Assembly (NCBI RefSeq): GCF_023653455.1
Contig: NZ_JAKEDR010000175.1
Span: forward strand, 1 to 7,341
Direction: 5' to 3'
Length of the DNA stretch: 7,341 bases
Source of the DNA: Paraclostridium ghonii
GTDB taxonomy: Bacteria; Bacillota; Clostridia; Peptostreptococcales; Peptostreptococcaceae
The notes beneath the pieces were generated by a model, which worked only from the letters and a program-made list of their open reading frames with translations, searched no databases and was not told where the DNA came from. Positions 1 to 5,525 of this stretch are shown piece after piece (the first letter of the stretch is position 1; each line of letters begins with the position of its first letter). The position numbers and the translations under genes were made by a program.

Positions 1-39
1 TACTTATAGTGTAATTAACTTTAATTAGGAGACAACTTT

Positions 40-564
40 ATGAGATATGTAATTGTATCAGTAACTAAAGGAAATGCAGGCATTTTTAATAATAATATTA
101 GAAAAGAAGTGTTTGATAAATTCGGAGCAAAATCTTCAAAACTTCCCGCACATTTTACAATAAAAGCTCCATTTGAAAGTGATGATATATCAAAACTAAA
201 TAATATCTTAGAAAGATTTTGTAATTTAAATCCTATCTCTAAATATAAAGTACATGGATATGATCATTTTGATGATAGAGTTATTTATATGAAAGTATTA
301 ATGAGTAAACAAGGAAAAAATATCCATGATAACCTAATAAATCAATTAGAGAATTTAAATTACATAAAATTTAATAATCACGATGGAAAAAACAAAATTT
401 TTCATATAACTATAGCATCAAAAAAAATACAAAAAATTTTCAAAGATATTTATGGTTACGTACAGCCTATACCATGTAATTTTGATTGTTATTTTGATAA
501 TATATCGATTTTTAAATGGGAAAATAATACTTGGATTTTACACAAAGAATATTTATTCCAATAA
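40..564 (+). CDS. 2H phosphoesterase family protein (LigT / 2'-5' RNA ligase-like)
   Basis: This 174-residue protein carries the two His-x-Thr motifs that define the 2H phosphoesterase superfamily: HFTI with His38/Thr40 and HITI with His122/Thr124. They are 84 residues apart and each follows or forms a predicted beta strand. The family hydrolyses or ligates 2',3'-cyclic or 2'-5' phosphodiester bonds in RNA or nucleotides. The natural substrate of clostridial members is mostly unknown, so none is claimed. The length matches single-domain LigT-like proteins (about 170-190 residues), and no signal peptide or membrane segment is visible, so it is probably cytosolic. The start is supported by AGGAGA at 27-32, seven bases before the ATG. 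It has no same-strand neighbour in the window and is followed by a weak terminator. Fold assignment is confident; the role is open. Confidence 0.82.
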   Translation: MRYVIVSVTKGNAGIFNNNIRKEVFDKFGAKSSKLPAHFTIKAPFESDDISKLNNILERFCNLNPISKYKVHGYDHFDDRVIYMKVLMSKQGKNIHDNLINQLENLNYIKFNNHDGKNKIFHITIASKKIQKIFKDIYGYVQPIPCNFDCYFDNISIFKWENNTWILHKEYLFQ

Positions 565-642
565 AAAAAATAACTAATTGTACTGGGATTCAAAAACTAG
601 ATTTTATGTTGAAAATAAATTTCTATAATATCGAATAATAAA

Positions 643-664
643 AAGTTTAAGTAAACTTATTTTT
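643..664 (+). terminator. weak intrinsic terminator after the 2H phosphoesterase gene
   Basis: AAGTTT at 643-648 pairs with AAACTT at 653-658 around a four-base loop, and a run of five T follows at 660-664. The stem is short and AT-only, so termination may be inefficient. It lies 79 bases past the stop codon and is the only plus-strand candidate before the converging gene. Confidence 0.35.
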
Positions 665-686
665 GTACAAATCTATCTACACTCCT

Positions 687-730
687 AAAAAATACCTCAA
701 CTGTTAGTTTTTTAGACTAACAATTGAGGT
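687..730 (-). terminator. strong minus-strand intrinsic terminator
   Basis: Arms at 694-708 and 716-730 form a 15-bp stem. The single non-Watson-Crick position is a U-G wobble if transcribed from the minus strand but an A-C mismatch on the plus strand. Six T follow on the minus strand (687-692). It therefore terminates leftward transcription, most likely from the collagen-like gene about 190 bases upstream. The hairpin could alternatively be the end structure of the decayed IS200/IS605-type element beside it. Confidence 0.7.
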
Positions 731-758
731 TCAATATAAAATCTATATTATATACAAC

Positions 759-872
759 TTAATTATAAGGTTTAACTTCTCTCAACCCTCGCCATATTTG
801 ACAAACTATTGTAAGTCTTCAGCCATTAAATGTGAATCTATCATTACTCACAAGAATAATTTTTTTACACTT
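759..872 (-). pseudogene. possible relic of a TnpB/OrfB (IS200/IS605-type) C-terminus
   Basis: Read on the minus strand from 872, this 38-codon frame gives KCKKIILVSNDRFTFNG, then an internal stop, then RLTI and a tail ending GLREVKPYN before a second stop. The first part resembles the zinc-finger region of TnpB proteins (a pattern like LSDR-x-F-x-C-x-x-CG-L-x-I-DRD) with the cysteines lost and the DRD/NAS block deleted. The tail resembles the basic ends of some clostridial OrfB proteins. There is no start codon, ribosome site or intact domain, so it cannot encode a working protein. The resemblance is by eye and the fragment is short; it may be chance. Confidence 0.33.
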
Positions 873-922
873 AGGGTTTTAAAATACCTTAACTAAAGAG
901 TATGCTTGTAATATACTATTTT

Positions 923-1651
923 CTAAAATTGTTGTAACTCAATAATCGTTGCAAATATACTATCTACACGTACTGTCGCCGCTGGTATACCTGCGTGATA
1001 TATAACATTTAGTACAGATTCATCTCCTGGAGGAGTGACAATTATTCCATCTGTAACCATTTGATATTGAAAACCTCCTCCAACAGTAGAAGCTGGGAAA
1101 TTTTGCTCACAAGATAGCAAACGCACATCATTAAGAAAAGCCGATTGAAAATATCCACTTACGACATCTTCTTCAGTTACAGCAATGGTAGATCTAATAG
1201 AGATATAGTATTGTCTGTTAGGAGCTAAAAAAATATCTGTATCACCCACAGTGTATGATATACCATTTCCATAAATTCTTTTTATAGTAAAAGGTACTGG
1301 CTCATCTAAACTTACATCTAGATATCCTACGTAATTACCAAGAAGAAAAGCATTATTTGCTACAGTTGCAGGACCAATAGGACCTGTGTATCCCGTATAT
1401 CCTGTGTATCCTGTGTATCCTGTGTATCCTGTGTATCCTGTGTATCCTGTGTATCCTGTTGGTCCTGTTGGTCCTGTTGGTCCTGTGTACCCTGTGTATC
1501 CTGTGTATCCTGTTGGTCCTATTGCTCCTGTGTATCCTGTTGGTCCTGTTGGTCCTGTTGGCCCTATTGTCCATTGACAAGGAAATGTATTACACATATG
1601 ATTGTCACACGTACAATTACAATCATATCCACAGCTATCATTACAATTCAT
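923..1651 (-). CDS. collagen-like exosporium/spore surface glycoprotein (BclA-like)
   Basis: The chosen start gives 242 residues. A longer frame opens at 1729, but GGAGGAG sits eight bases before the ATG at 1651 and the extra 26 residues look non-coding. Residues 1-29 are Cys-rich (Cys3, 7, 11, 13, 15, 20, 25). Residues 30-95 are 22 Gly-X-Y triplets, nearly all GPT or GYT, with eight GYT in a row. Residues 96-242 form a beta-rich C-terminal domain ending in [13 protein letters not shown], in the style of the trimeric jelly-roll domains of BclA-type proteins. In Bacillus and Clostridioides such proteins are the hair-like filaments of the exosporium, with the Thr residues O-glycosylated. There is no Sec signal peptide, as expected for a protein made in the mother cell. 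The Cys-rich head is probably the crosslinked anchor to the spore surface (inference). Tyr in the X position is unusual. Confidence 0.82.
   Translation of the reverse strand: MNCNDSCGYDCNCTCDNHMCNTFPCQWTIGPTGPTGPTGYTGAIGPTGYTGYTGYTGPTGPTGPTGYTGYTGYTGYTGYTGYTGYTGYTGPIGPATVANNAFLLGNYVGYLDVSLDEPVPFTIKRIYGNGISYTVGDTDIFLAPNRQYYISIRSTIAVTEEDVVSGYFQSAFLNDVRLLSCEQNFPASTVGGGFQYQMVTDGIIVTPPGDESVLNVIYHAGIPAATVRVDSIFATIIELQQF
1367..1564 (-). repeat. 9-bp tandem repeat array encoding collagen triplets
   Basis: Twenty-two consecutive 9-bp units encode the Gly-X-Y stretch. On the plus strand the main units read cctgtgtat (GYT) and cctgttggt (GPT). The block at 1383-1454 holds eight GYT units in a row, six of them identical. 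Such an in-frame array is prone to slippage and changes of length without frameshift. The plus strand and the other minus frame also stay open here (Tyr-Pro-Val and Ile-His-Arg repeats) purely because of the periodicity. Confidence 0.93.
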
Positions 1652-1659
1652 ATTATACT

Positions 1660-1666
1660 CTCCTCC
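1660..1666 (-). promoter_or_regulatory. ribosome binding site deciding the start of the collagen-like gene
   Basis: GGAGGAG on the minus strand is eight bases before the ATG at 1649-1651. No comparable site precedes the upstream in-frame ATG at 1729, so translation should begin at 1651. Confidence 0.85.
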
Positions 1667-1715
1667 ATATTTAAATACATTTTTATTTGTTTTTATAACT
1701 TTTAAATATTTTCTA

Positions 1716-1738
1716 ATTGTACAAGTCATTTGTACAAT
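1716..1738. promoter_or_regulatory. inverted repeat ATTGTACAA-n5-TTGTACAAT upstream of the collagen-like gene
   Basis: Two copies of the self-complementary octamer TTGTACAA (1717-1724 and 1730-1737) are separated by five bases and extend to a perfect 9-bp inverted repeat. The site lies 65 bases upstream of the start codon, where an operator or promoter element would sit. Such palindromes are typical of dimeric repressors such as the GntR family, but the cognate regulator is unknown. A third copy of the octamer is at 663-670, beyond the 3' end of the gene. Confidence 0.4.
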
Positions 1739-2108
1739 ATATATAGATGGATTAACTCCTCTAACTATTTAGAAGTTGATACTATTTTAAAATAACATTC
1801 AGCATTCATTAAATTAAATAAATCTATCATCATATGAAAGATAAATTAGATTATCATCTTCTATATAATAAAATATGAAACATTTTTAGTATTTGTGACA
1901 CTTTTTAATATATAGATTTTTATATTTAGGTAAGCTTACAATAAATGCAGATAGCTAAAGAATCAGAACTTTCTAGAGATTTGTTTATAGATTTATAAAT
2001 AAATATGAACCTATAGCGACAAAGCTTTTATTACACACAAAAATTCTAAGATAAATAATGAATTTAAGATAAAAAAATTAAAATTCAATCTCTACAACAG
2101 TAATTTAA
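1739..2108. other. AT-rich intergenic stretch with no recognisable gene
   Basis: No frame here has a plausible start, ribosome site and length. A few short open runs, for example around 1960-2050 on the plus strand, have protein-like composition but are broken by stops. Given the transposase relic immediately to the right, this may be decayed mobile-element DNA, which is inference. No RNA gene or riboswitch was recognised. Confidence 0.5.
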
Positions 2109-2231
2109 AATCATAAAATAAATATATCTGATAAATGGACTCAAAAGATTATAAACTGGAGTCAAATATTAGCACACTTAAGTATTTACTTTGAAGAAAA
2201 AACTTACATTATATATATACTATTTTTGTAA
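2109..2231 (+). pseudogene. C-terminal relic of an IS256-family (mutator-type) transposase
   Basis: The plus-strand frame reads, in part, ISDKWTQKIINWSQILAHL followed by SIYFEEK and a stop at 2229-2231. It matches in order and spacing the conserved end of IS256-type transposases, where a KKWTMPIQNW-like block is followed by a QLSIYFE-like helix. About 40 codons remain. The frame is closed by a stop at 2106-2108, and the DDE catalytic core and start are absent. It is a non-functional scar of an old insertion. The assignment rests on motif memory rather than alignment, but the Trp-Thr, Asn-Trp and Tyr-Phe-Glu positions agree well. Confidence 0.6.
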
Positions 2232-2288
2232 AAAAGAATGAATTTCCTTGTATGGGTATGGTTTTTTAAAAAATGGGAAAATATAAGT

Positions 2289-2319
2289 AAGGGATTATGA
2301 CCCATAGCCATAACCCCTT
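2289..2319 (-). terminator. probable terminator of the zinc-ribbon gene
   Basis: Arms at 2289-2299 and 2309-2319 pair over 11 bp. The one imperfect pair is a G-U wobble on the minus strand but an A-C mismatch on the plus strand, which points to leftward transcription. The following U-run is poor (ACTTATATTTT), so efficiency is uncertain. It lies 74 bases past the stop of the gene at 2393-2596. Confidence 0.42.
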
Positions 2320-2392
2320 GAATTCTTTTACATTTACGCTTACACATATCAATTTGAAATTACTCATGTGACAAGCACTTTCTTTTTTATTC

Positions 2393-2596
2393 TTACACTT
2401 CATCTTCTTCGTATTCCATGTAATCTTCAACTTCATGACCACATGTAGGACACTTATATCTATCTACACAGTACTCAAACTCTTCTTTAGTTTCATTCTC
2501 TTTTCCTTCATTTATTACTTCAAAATCAGTACCTTCTTCATGACTAATTAAATCCATAACTTCTACTATACACTTAGGGCAATACATTGTGCTCAT
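2393..2596 (-). CDS. small zinc-ribbon protein
   Basis: This 67-residue acidic protein has two Cys pairs, CPKC at 6-9 and CPTC at 49-52, with a further Cys43 before the second pair. Two CxxC knuckles about 40 residues apart are the layout of a zinc ribbon binding one metal ion. The middle (residues 18-42) and the tail (58-67) are rich in Glu and Asp, so general nucleic-acid binding is less likely than a protein-protein role. GGAGGT at 2603-2608 lies six bases before the ATG; a second Met at residue 4 is a less likely start. It is transcribed alone, since a terminator separates it from the upstream small gene. I do not recognise a specific family, and the function is unknown. Confidence 0.72.
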   Translation of the reverse strand: MSTMYCPKCIVEVMDLISHEEGTDFEVINEGKENETKEEFEYCVDRYKCPTCGHEVEDYMEYEEDEV

Positions 2597-2695
2597 AAAT
2601 TTACCTCCGTTTTTTTCTTATATATTCCATACTATATTAGCATTTAAATTATATTTTTACTATAGTGTGTAGATAAAAGCAAATTATTTTATATC

Positions 2696-2728
2696 AAAAA
2701 TGAGCCAGTTAAATCACTAGCCCATTTT
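2696..2728 (-). terminator. intrinsic terminator of the DUF1450-like gene
   Basis: Arms at 2697-2709 and 2716-2728 form a 13-bp stem with two G-U wobbles on the minus strand (A-C mismatches on the plus strand), followed by a T run at 2696-2700 on the minus strand. It begins seven bases past the stop codon of the gene at 2735-2926 and separates it from the zinc-ribbon gene. Confidence 0.8.
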
Positions 2729-2734
2729 GCTGTT

Positions 2735-2926
2735 TTATTTAGATAATTCTTTTAAAAACAGTTCTTCATTTTCTTTTATAACTAGTTCGCCATCTATAAA
2801 TCCTACCGCTTCCTTTTTAAATGAACGACATTGCCCTATACATCCTGTTTTTACATTTTCGTCTCCAACAATCTCTTTTATTTTATTAACATCAACATTT
2901 GAACAAAATGGACATACTCTTACCAT
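2735..2926 (-). CDS. small four-cysteine protein, DUF1450-like
   Basis: This 63-residue protein has Cys5 and Cys8 in a CPFC motif near the N-terminus and Cys29/Cys33 in GCIGQC, followed by a strand-like segment FIDGELVIKEN. The order (N-terminal Cys motif, a helix, a GC-x-G-x-C turn, then 'the protein and its given activity' strand with NGE/DGE) resembles DUF1450/YuzB-like small proteins with a thioredoxin- or ferredoxin-like fold. The four Cys could bind a metal or an Fe-S cluster (inference). AGGAGGA at 2934-2940 lies seven bases before the ATG. It is divergent from the acetate transporter gene and ends in its own terminator. No biological role can be given. Confidence 0.7.
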   Translation of the reverse strand: MVRVCPFCSNVDVNKIKEIVGDENVKTGCIGQCRSFKKEAVGFIDGELVIKENEELFLKELSK

Positions 2927-3066
2927 TTGAAAATCCTCCTAAAGTTTTTATAATTAAAGTGTATTTTAAATATACCCCCCTAATATTAAATCAAACATAT
3001 TTATTTTTATTGAAAATTTTTATATACTTATTTCAAAAAAAATGATAATATATATAAGTATTTTTA

Positions 3067-3102
3067 TTGTATGTATACAAAATACAGCATTGAAATTATA
3101 AA
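3067..3102 (+). promoter_or_regulatory. candidate promoter with an overlapping palindromic operator for the transporter gene
   Basis: TTGTAT-GT-ATACAA (3067-3080) is a perfect 6-bp inverted repeat with a two-base centre. Overlapping it, TATACA at 3074-3079 could serve as a -35 box, 17 bases before TATAAA at 3097-3102 as a -10 box. The ATG follows 30 bases later. The -35 match is only partial. Placement of a palindrome over the -35 suggests repressor control, and the TTGTAT/ATACAA form is like known GntR-family operators. All of this is inferred from pattern. Confidence 0.3.
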
Positions 3103-3131
3103 GTAATTTTAACATCATAGGAGGATTTACA

Positions 3132-3743
3132 ATGGCAAACGAAACAAAAGTAAAAGTTGTAACAGCTGACCCCTCAGCTTTAGGACTTTTCGGTCTAGCA
3201 ATGATAACATTAGTTGCATCATCTCAAAAACTAGGATTAACTTCAAGTGTATCTTTAGTTATACCTTGGGCAATATTCTTAGGAGCTACAGCTCAATTGC
3301 TTGCATCTATAAATGATTTTAAACACAATAATACATTTGGTGCTACTGCATTTGGTGGATATGCATTTTTCTGGTATGCAGTTGGATTTACATGGTTAAT
3401 TCAAAATGGAGTTTTTGGTCCAGAGTTAGCTGCATCTGCTGATACTACACAATTAGGATTTGCTTACTTAGGATATTTAATATTTACATTATTCATGACT
3501 ATAGGAGCAATGGAAACTCATAAAGTTCTATTTGTTATATTCGTACTTATAGATTGCTTATTTATAGGTTTAACTCTTACTTCTTTTGGAGTAATGGAAC
3601 ATTTAACTCATCAATTTGCAGGATACTCAGAACTATTATTATCTATAGTTTCTTTCTATGGTTCTGCTGCTGCTGTTTTAAATACACACTTTGAAAGAGA
3701 ATTCTTACCAGTAGGAAAGCCATTTGGAATATTTAAAAAGTAA
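3132..3743 (+). CDS. acetate/succinate transporter, GPR1/FUN34/YaaH (AceTr/SatP) family
   Basis: This 203-residue membrane protein has six predicted transmembrane segments (about 16-31, 42-60, 73-92, 108-126, 132-150 and 163-183). The family signature NPAPLGL near the first helix appears as DPSALGL at 13-19. The second typical block follows with AQLLASINDFKHNNTFGATA (54-73), and the protein ends with FLPVGKP (191-197), also common in the family. Members form hexameric plasma-membrane channels or transporters for acetate, succinate and related monocarboxylates. In an anaerobe this one may serve acetate export or uptake, which is inference. AGGAGG at 3119-3124 is seven bases before the ATG. It is a single-gene unit bounded by the divergent DUF1450-like gene and a strong terminator. 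The Asn-to-Asp and Pro-to-Ser/Ala changes in the signature may affect substrate preference. Confidence 0.9.
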   Translation: MANETKVKVVTADPSALGLFGLAMITLVASSQKLGLTSSVSLVIPWAIFLGATAQLLASINDFKHNNTFGATAFGGYAFFWYAVGFTWLIQNGVFGPELAASADTTQLGFAYLGYLIFTLFMTIGAMETHKVLFVIFVLIDCLFIGLTLTSFGVMEHLTHQFAGYSELLLSIVSFYGSAAAVLNTHFEREFLPVGKPFGIFKK

Positions 3744-3805
3744 TATTTGTAGGGAGGACTAGATATAAATAAACTATATCTTTCTCTATCATATTTAATA
3801 TAGAT

Positions 3806-3849
3806 AAATAGGGTATATTCTTAATTTTATAAGAGTATACCCTATTTTT
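3806..3849 (+). terminator. strong intrinsic terminator of the transporter gene
   Basis: Arms at 3806-3822 and 3831-3847 form a 17-bp stem with one U-G wobble (on the plus strand) and an eight-base loop. T-rich sequence follows (TTTTTATTTAT from 3845). A smaller 7-bp hairpin lies just before it at 3761-3781. Confidence 0.88.
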
Positions 3850-3931
3850 ATTTATATAATATCAAATAATAAATTTTCATATTTTGTACATACTATTATA
3901 GATTAGTTATTAATTTAGAAAGGGTGTTTTT

Positions 3932-5353
3932 ATGATTCTAACTAAAAGCATTAAACGAAATGTAGAACTTATGAAAGAACACCTCCCTTTAGATAAAAGC
4001 TTCGATGTTATTCAAAGAGAGGTGATTATAGGCGGAAAAAGTTGTTACTTATTTTTTATAGATGGTTTTGTAAAAGATGAGGTAATGGAAAGAATTCTTT
4101 CTGGTTTTTTCAAAATATCAGAAAAAGACTTTGAATGCATTCATGAATTAAAAGATTTCATTCATAAATATATTCCTTATATAGAAGTAGCCAAAGAAAA
4201 TAAGTTAGAAAACATAGCTAAAGAAGTTCTTTCAGGCCCAATGGCTATAATTATTGATGGTTTTGATGAAGCTATAATTTTAGATGTTAGAACATATCCA
4301 GCAAGAGGAATAGAAGAACCTGAAAAGGAAAAATCCCTAAAAGGTGCAAGGGATGGATTTGTCGAAACTATAGTTTTTAATACAGCCCTTGTTAGACGAA
4401 GAGTAAAAGATCCTGATCTTATATTTGAAATGTTTACGGTCGGAAAAAGGTCTAAAACTGATGTAGTAATGGGATATATAGATGGTTTAGTAGACAAAAA
4501 AACATTAAAACAGTTAAAAAAGCAGATAGATGAAATAATTGTAAAATCATTAGTAATGAGTGAACAAAGTATAGTTGAATCACTCGTTCAAAGTAAATGG
4601 TATAATCCTTTTCCAAAAGCTAGGTATACCGAGCGTCCAGATGTCGCAGCTGCTCATGTCCTAGAAGGTAAAATATTGTTGATTATAGATAATTCACCTA
4701 ATGTACTAATACTACCTACTAGTATATTTGATTTTTTACAAGATGTAGATGATTTTTATCAGCCTGTAATCATAGGAAATTATTTAAGACTAATTAGGAA
4801 TTTTACATTAGTAACTACGTTGATGTTAACACCTTTATACGCTTTAGCAGTTAGATATCCAGCTAATCTCCCGGTATGGCTCGAGTTCATACTCCCTAAA
4901 GATCCTTACGATGTACCTGTTTTTCTTCAATTTTTAATACTTGAGTTTTCAGTAGATGCACTTCAACTTGCATCACTCAATACTCCTGGTTCACTAGGAA
5001 TGGCTCTCTCGGTTATTGGAGCTCTTATTTTAGGGGATTTCGCAGTACAAACAGGGTGGTTTATACCTCATACTATATTATATATGGCTATCGTCGCTCT
5101 TGGAAGCTATTCTCAACCAAGTGTAGATCTAGGATACTCTATAAAAATCATTCGGATATTGCTCTTACTTTTAACAGCTGCATTTAACTTTTTGGGATTT
5201 GTAGCTGGGTTAATAATTACACTTGTACTTCTTTTAACAAACAAAACAATTACTGGAAAAAGCTATTTATATCCACTTATTCCATTTGAGTATAGTGCTT
5301 TAAAAAGGTTGCTATTTAGAGTAAAATTAGATACTAAAAGTCAAGGAAAATAG
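3932..5353 (+). CDS. spoVAF: SpoVAF-like spore germination protein (GerA family)
   Basis: This 473-residue protein has a large soluble N-terminal region (1 to about 283) and a membrane domain with about six hydrophobic segments (roughly 286-307, 328-348, 354-372, 379-393, 404-421, 422-436). Diagnostic GerA-family blocks are RTYPARGIEEPEKEK (120-134), ARDGFVETIVFNTALVRRR (139-157), GKRSKTD (171-177) and ERPD (234-237). The YPARG-EEPEKEK and VFNTALVRRR wording fits SpoVAF rather than nutrient-receptor A subunits such as GerAA, which usually carry a RGPREGF-type block. In Bacillus, SpoVAF sits in the spore inner membrane and contributes to ion release that amplifies germination. Here it stands alone, with no other spoVA genes adjacent. 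AAAGGGTG at 3919-3926 precedes the ATG. A forespore promoter is expected but I could not place one with confidence. Confidence 0.85.
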   Translation: MILTKSIKRNVELMKEHLPLDKSFDVIQREVIIGGKSCYLFFIDGFVKDEVMERILSGFFKISEKDFECIHELKDFIHKYIPYIEVAKENKLENIAKEVLSGPMAIIIDGFDEAIILDVRTYPARGIEEPEKEKSLKGARDGFVETIVFNTALVRRRVKDPDLIFEMFTVGKRSKTDVVMGYIDGLVDKKTLKQLKKQIDEIIVKSLVMSEQSIVESLVQSKWYNPFPKARYTERPDVAAAHVLEGKILLIIDNSPNVLILPTSIFDFLQDVDDFYQPVIIGNYLRLIRNFTLVTTLMLTPLYALAVRYPANLPVWLEFILPKDPYDVPVFLQFLILEFSVDALQLASLNTPGSLGMALSVIGALILGDFAVQTGWFIPHTILYMAIVALGSYSQPSVDLGYSIKIIRILLLLLTAAFNFLGFVAGLIITLVLLLTNKTITGKSYLYPLIPFEYSALKRLLFRVKLDTKSQGK

Positions 5354-5362
5354 TTATTTTTT

Positions 5363-5397
5363 AAAATATGATGTCATTAAATTGGCATCATATTTTT
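5363..5397 (+). terminator. intrinsic terminator of the SpoVAF-like gene
   Basis: Arms at 5363-5376 and 5383-5396 give a 14-bp stem with one U-G wobble on the plus strand and a six-base loop. T-rich sequence follows (TTTTTATTT from 5393). It starts nine bases past the stop codon. Confidence 0.88.
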
Positions 5398-5406
5398 ATT
5401 TAATTG

Positions 5407-5455
5407 AACAAATTATACTAAATGTGATAACTTTTCACACTTAGTATAATTTGTT
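5407..5455. repeat. 21-bp inverted repeat upstream of the oleate hydratase gene
   Basis: Arms at 5407-5427 and 5435-5455 match at 20 of 21 positions around a seven-base spacer, and two more outer pairs are possible (5406/5456 as a wobble, 5405/5457). It is distinct from the terminator immediately upstream and lacks a clean U-run. Its right arm touches the likely -35 box of the downstream gene. It may be a second terminator, an operator or a relic. The only mismatch is an A-C on the plus strand and a G-U wobble on the minus strand. Confidence 0.7.
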
Positions 5456-5480
5456 TATTTATAATCTTTTAAATTATAAC
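5451..5480 (+). promoter_or_regulatory. candidate vegetative promoter of the oleate hydratase gene
   Basis: TTGTTT at 5451-5456 and TATAAC at 5475-5480 are separated by 18 bases, and the ATG follows 45 bases later. The -10 box matches the consensus at five of six positions and the -35 is weak. The -35 box overlaps the right arm of the long inverted repeat, which would allow repressor control (inference). AT-rich DNA makes chance matches common. Confidence 0.35.
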
Positions 5481-5525
5481 TACTCTTAATTATAAGGGAA
5501 TTTAATAAATTATGGGGGTAATATA

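Noticed and set aside
1367..1564. Short regular repeats as a possible CRISPR array
   Set aside because: The units are 9 bp, contiguous and without spacers, and they encode Gly-X-Y triplets.
1386..1577. Plus-strand frame encoding Tyr-Pro-Val and Gly-Pro-Val repeats
   Set aside because: It is the antisense shadow of the same collagen repeat, with no ribosome site and no matching domain.
1353..1580. Repetitive open frame on the minus strand encoding Ile-His-Arg and Thr-Asn-Arg repeats
   Set aside because: It is an alternative frame of the 9-bp collagen repeat; it stays open only because of the periodicity and has no ribosome site.
1652..1729. N-terminal extension of the collagen-like protein from the ATG at 1729
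   Set aside because: The extension spans the palindrome pair and the GGAGGAG site, lacks its own ribosome site and does not look like protein; the ATG at 1651 is far better.
1960..2050. Protein-like short frames (for example one reading NKYEPIATKLLLHT) as a small gene
   Set aside because: They are interrupted by stops, have no ribosome site and could not be tied to a family; perhaps decayed DNA or chance.
2727..2930. Plus-strand open frame of 67 codons
   Set aside because: It lies opposite the four-cysteine gene, which has a near-perfect ribosome site and conserved Cys motifs; the plus frame has neither.
3761..3781. Small 7-bp hairpin after a GGGAGG sequence as a leader peptide or riboswitch
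   Set aside because: No start codon and reading frame follow the GGGAGG, the stem is AT-only, and a strong terminator right after it explains the region.
4177..4497. Minus-strand open frame of 106 codons inside the SpoVAF-like gene
   Set aside because: It is antisense to highly conserved GerA-family blocks and has no recognisable domain.
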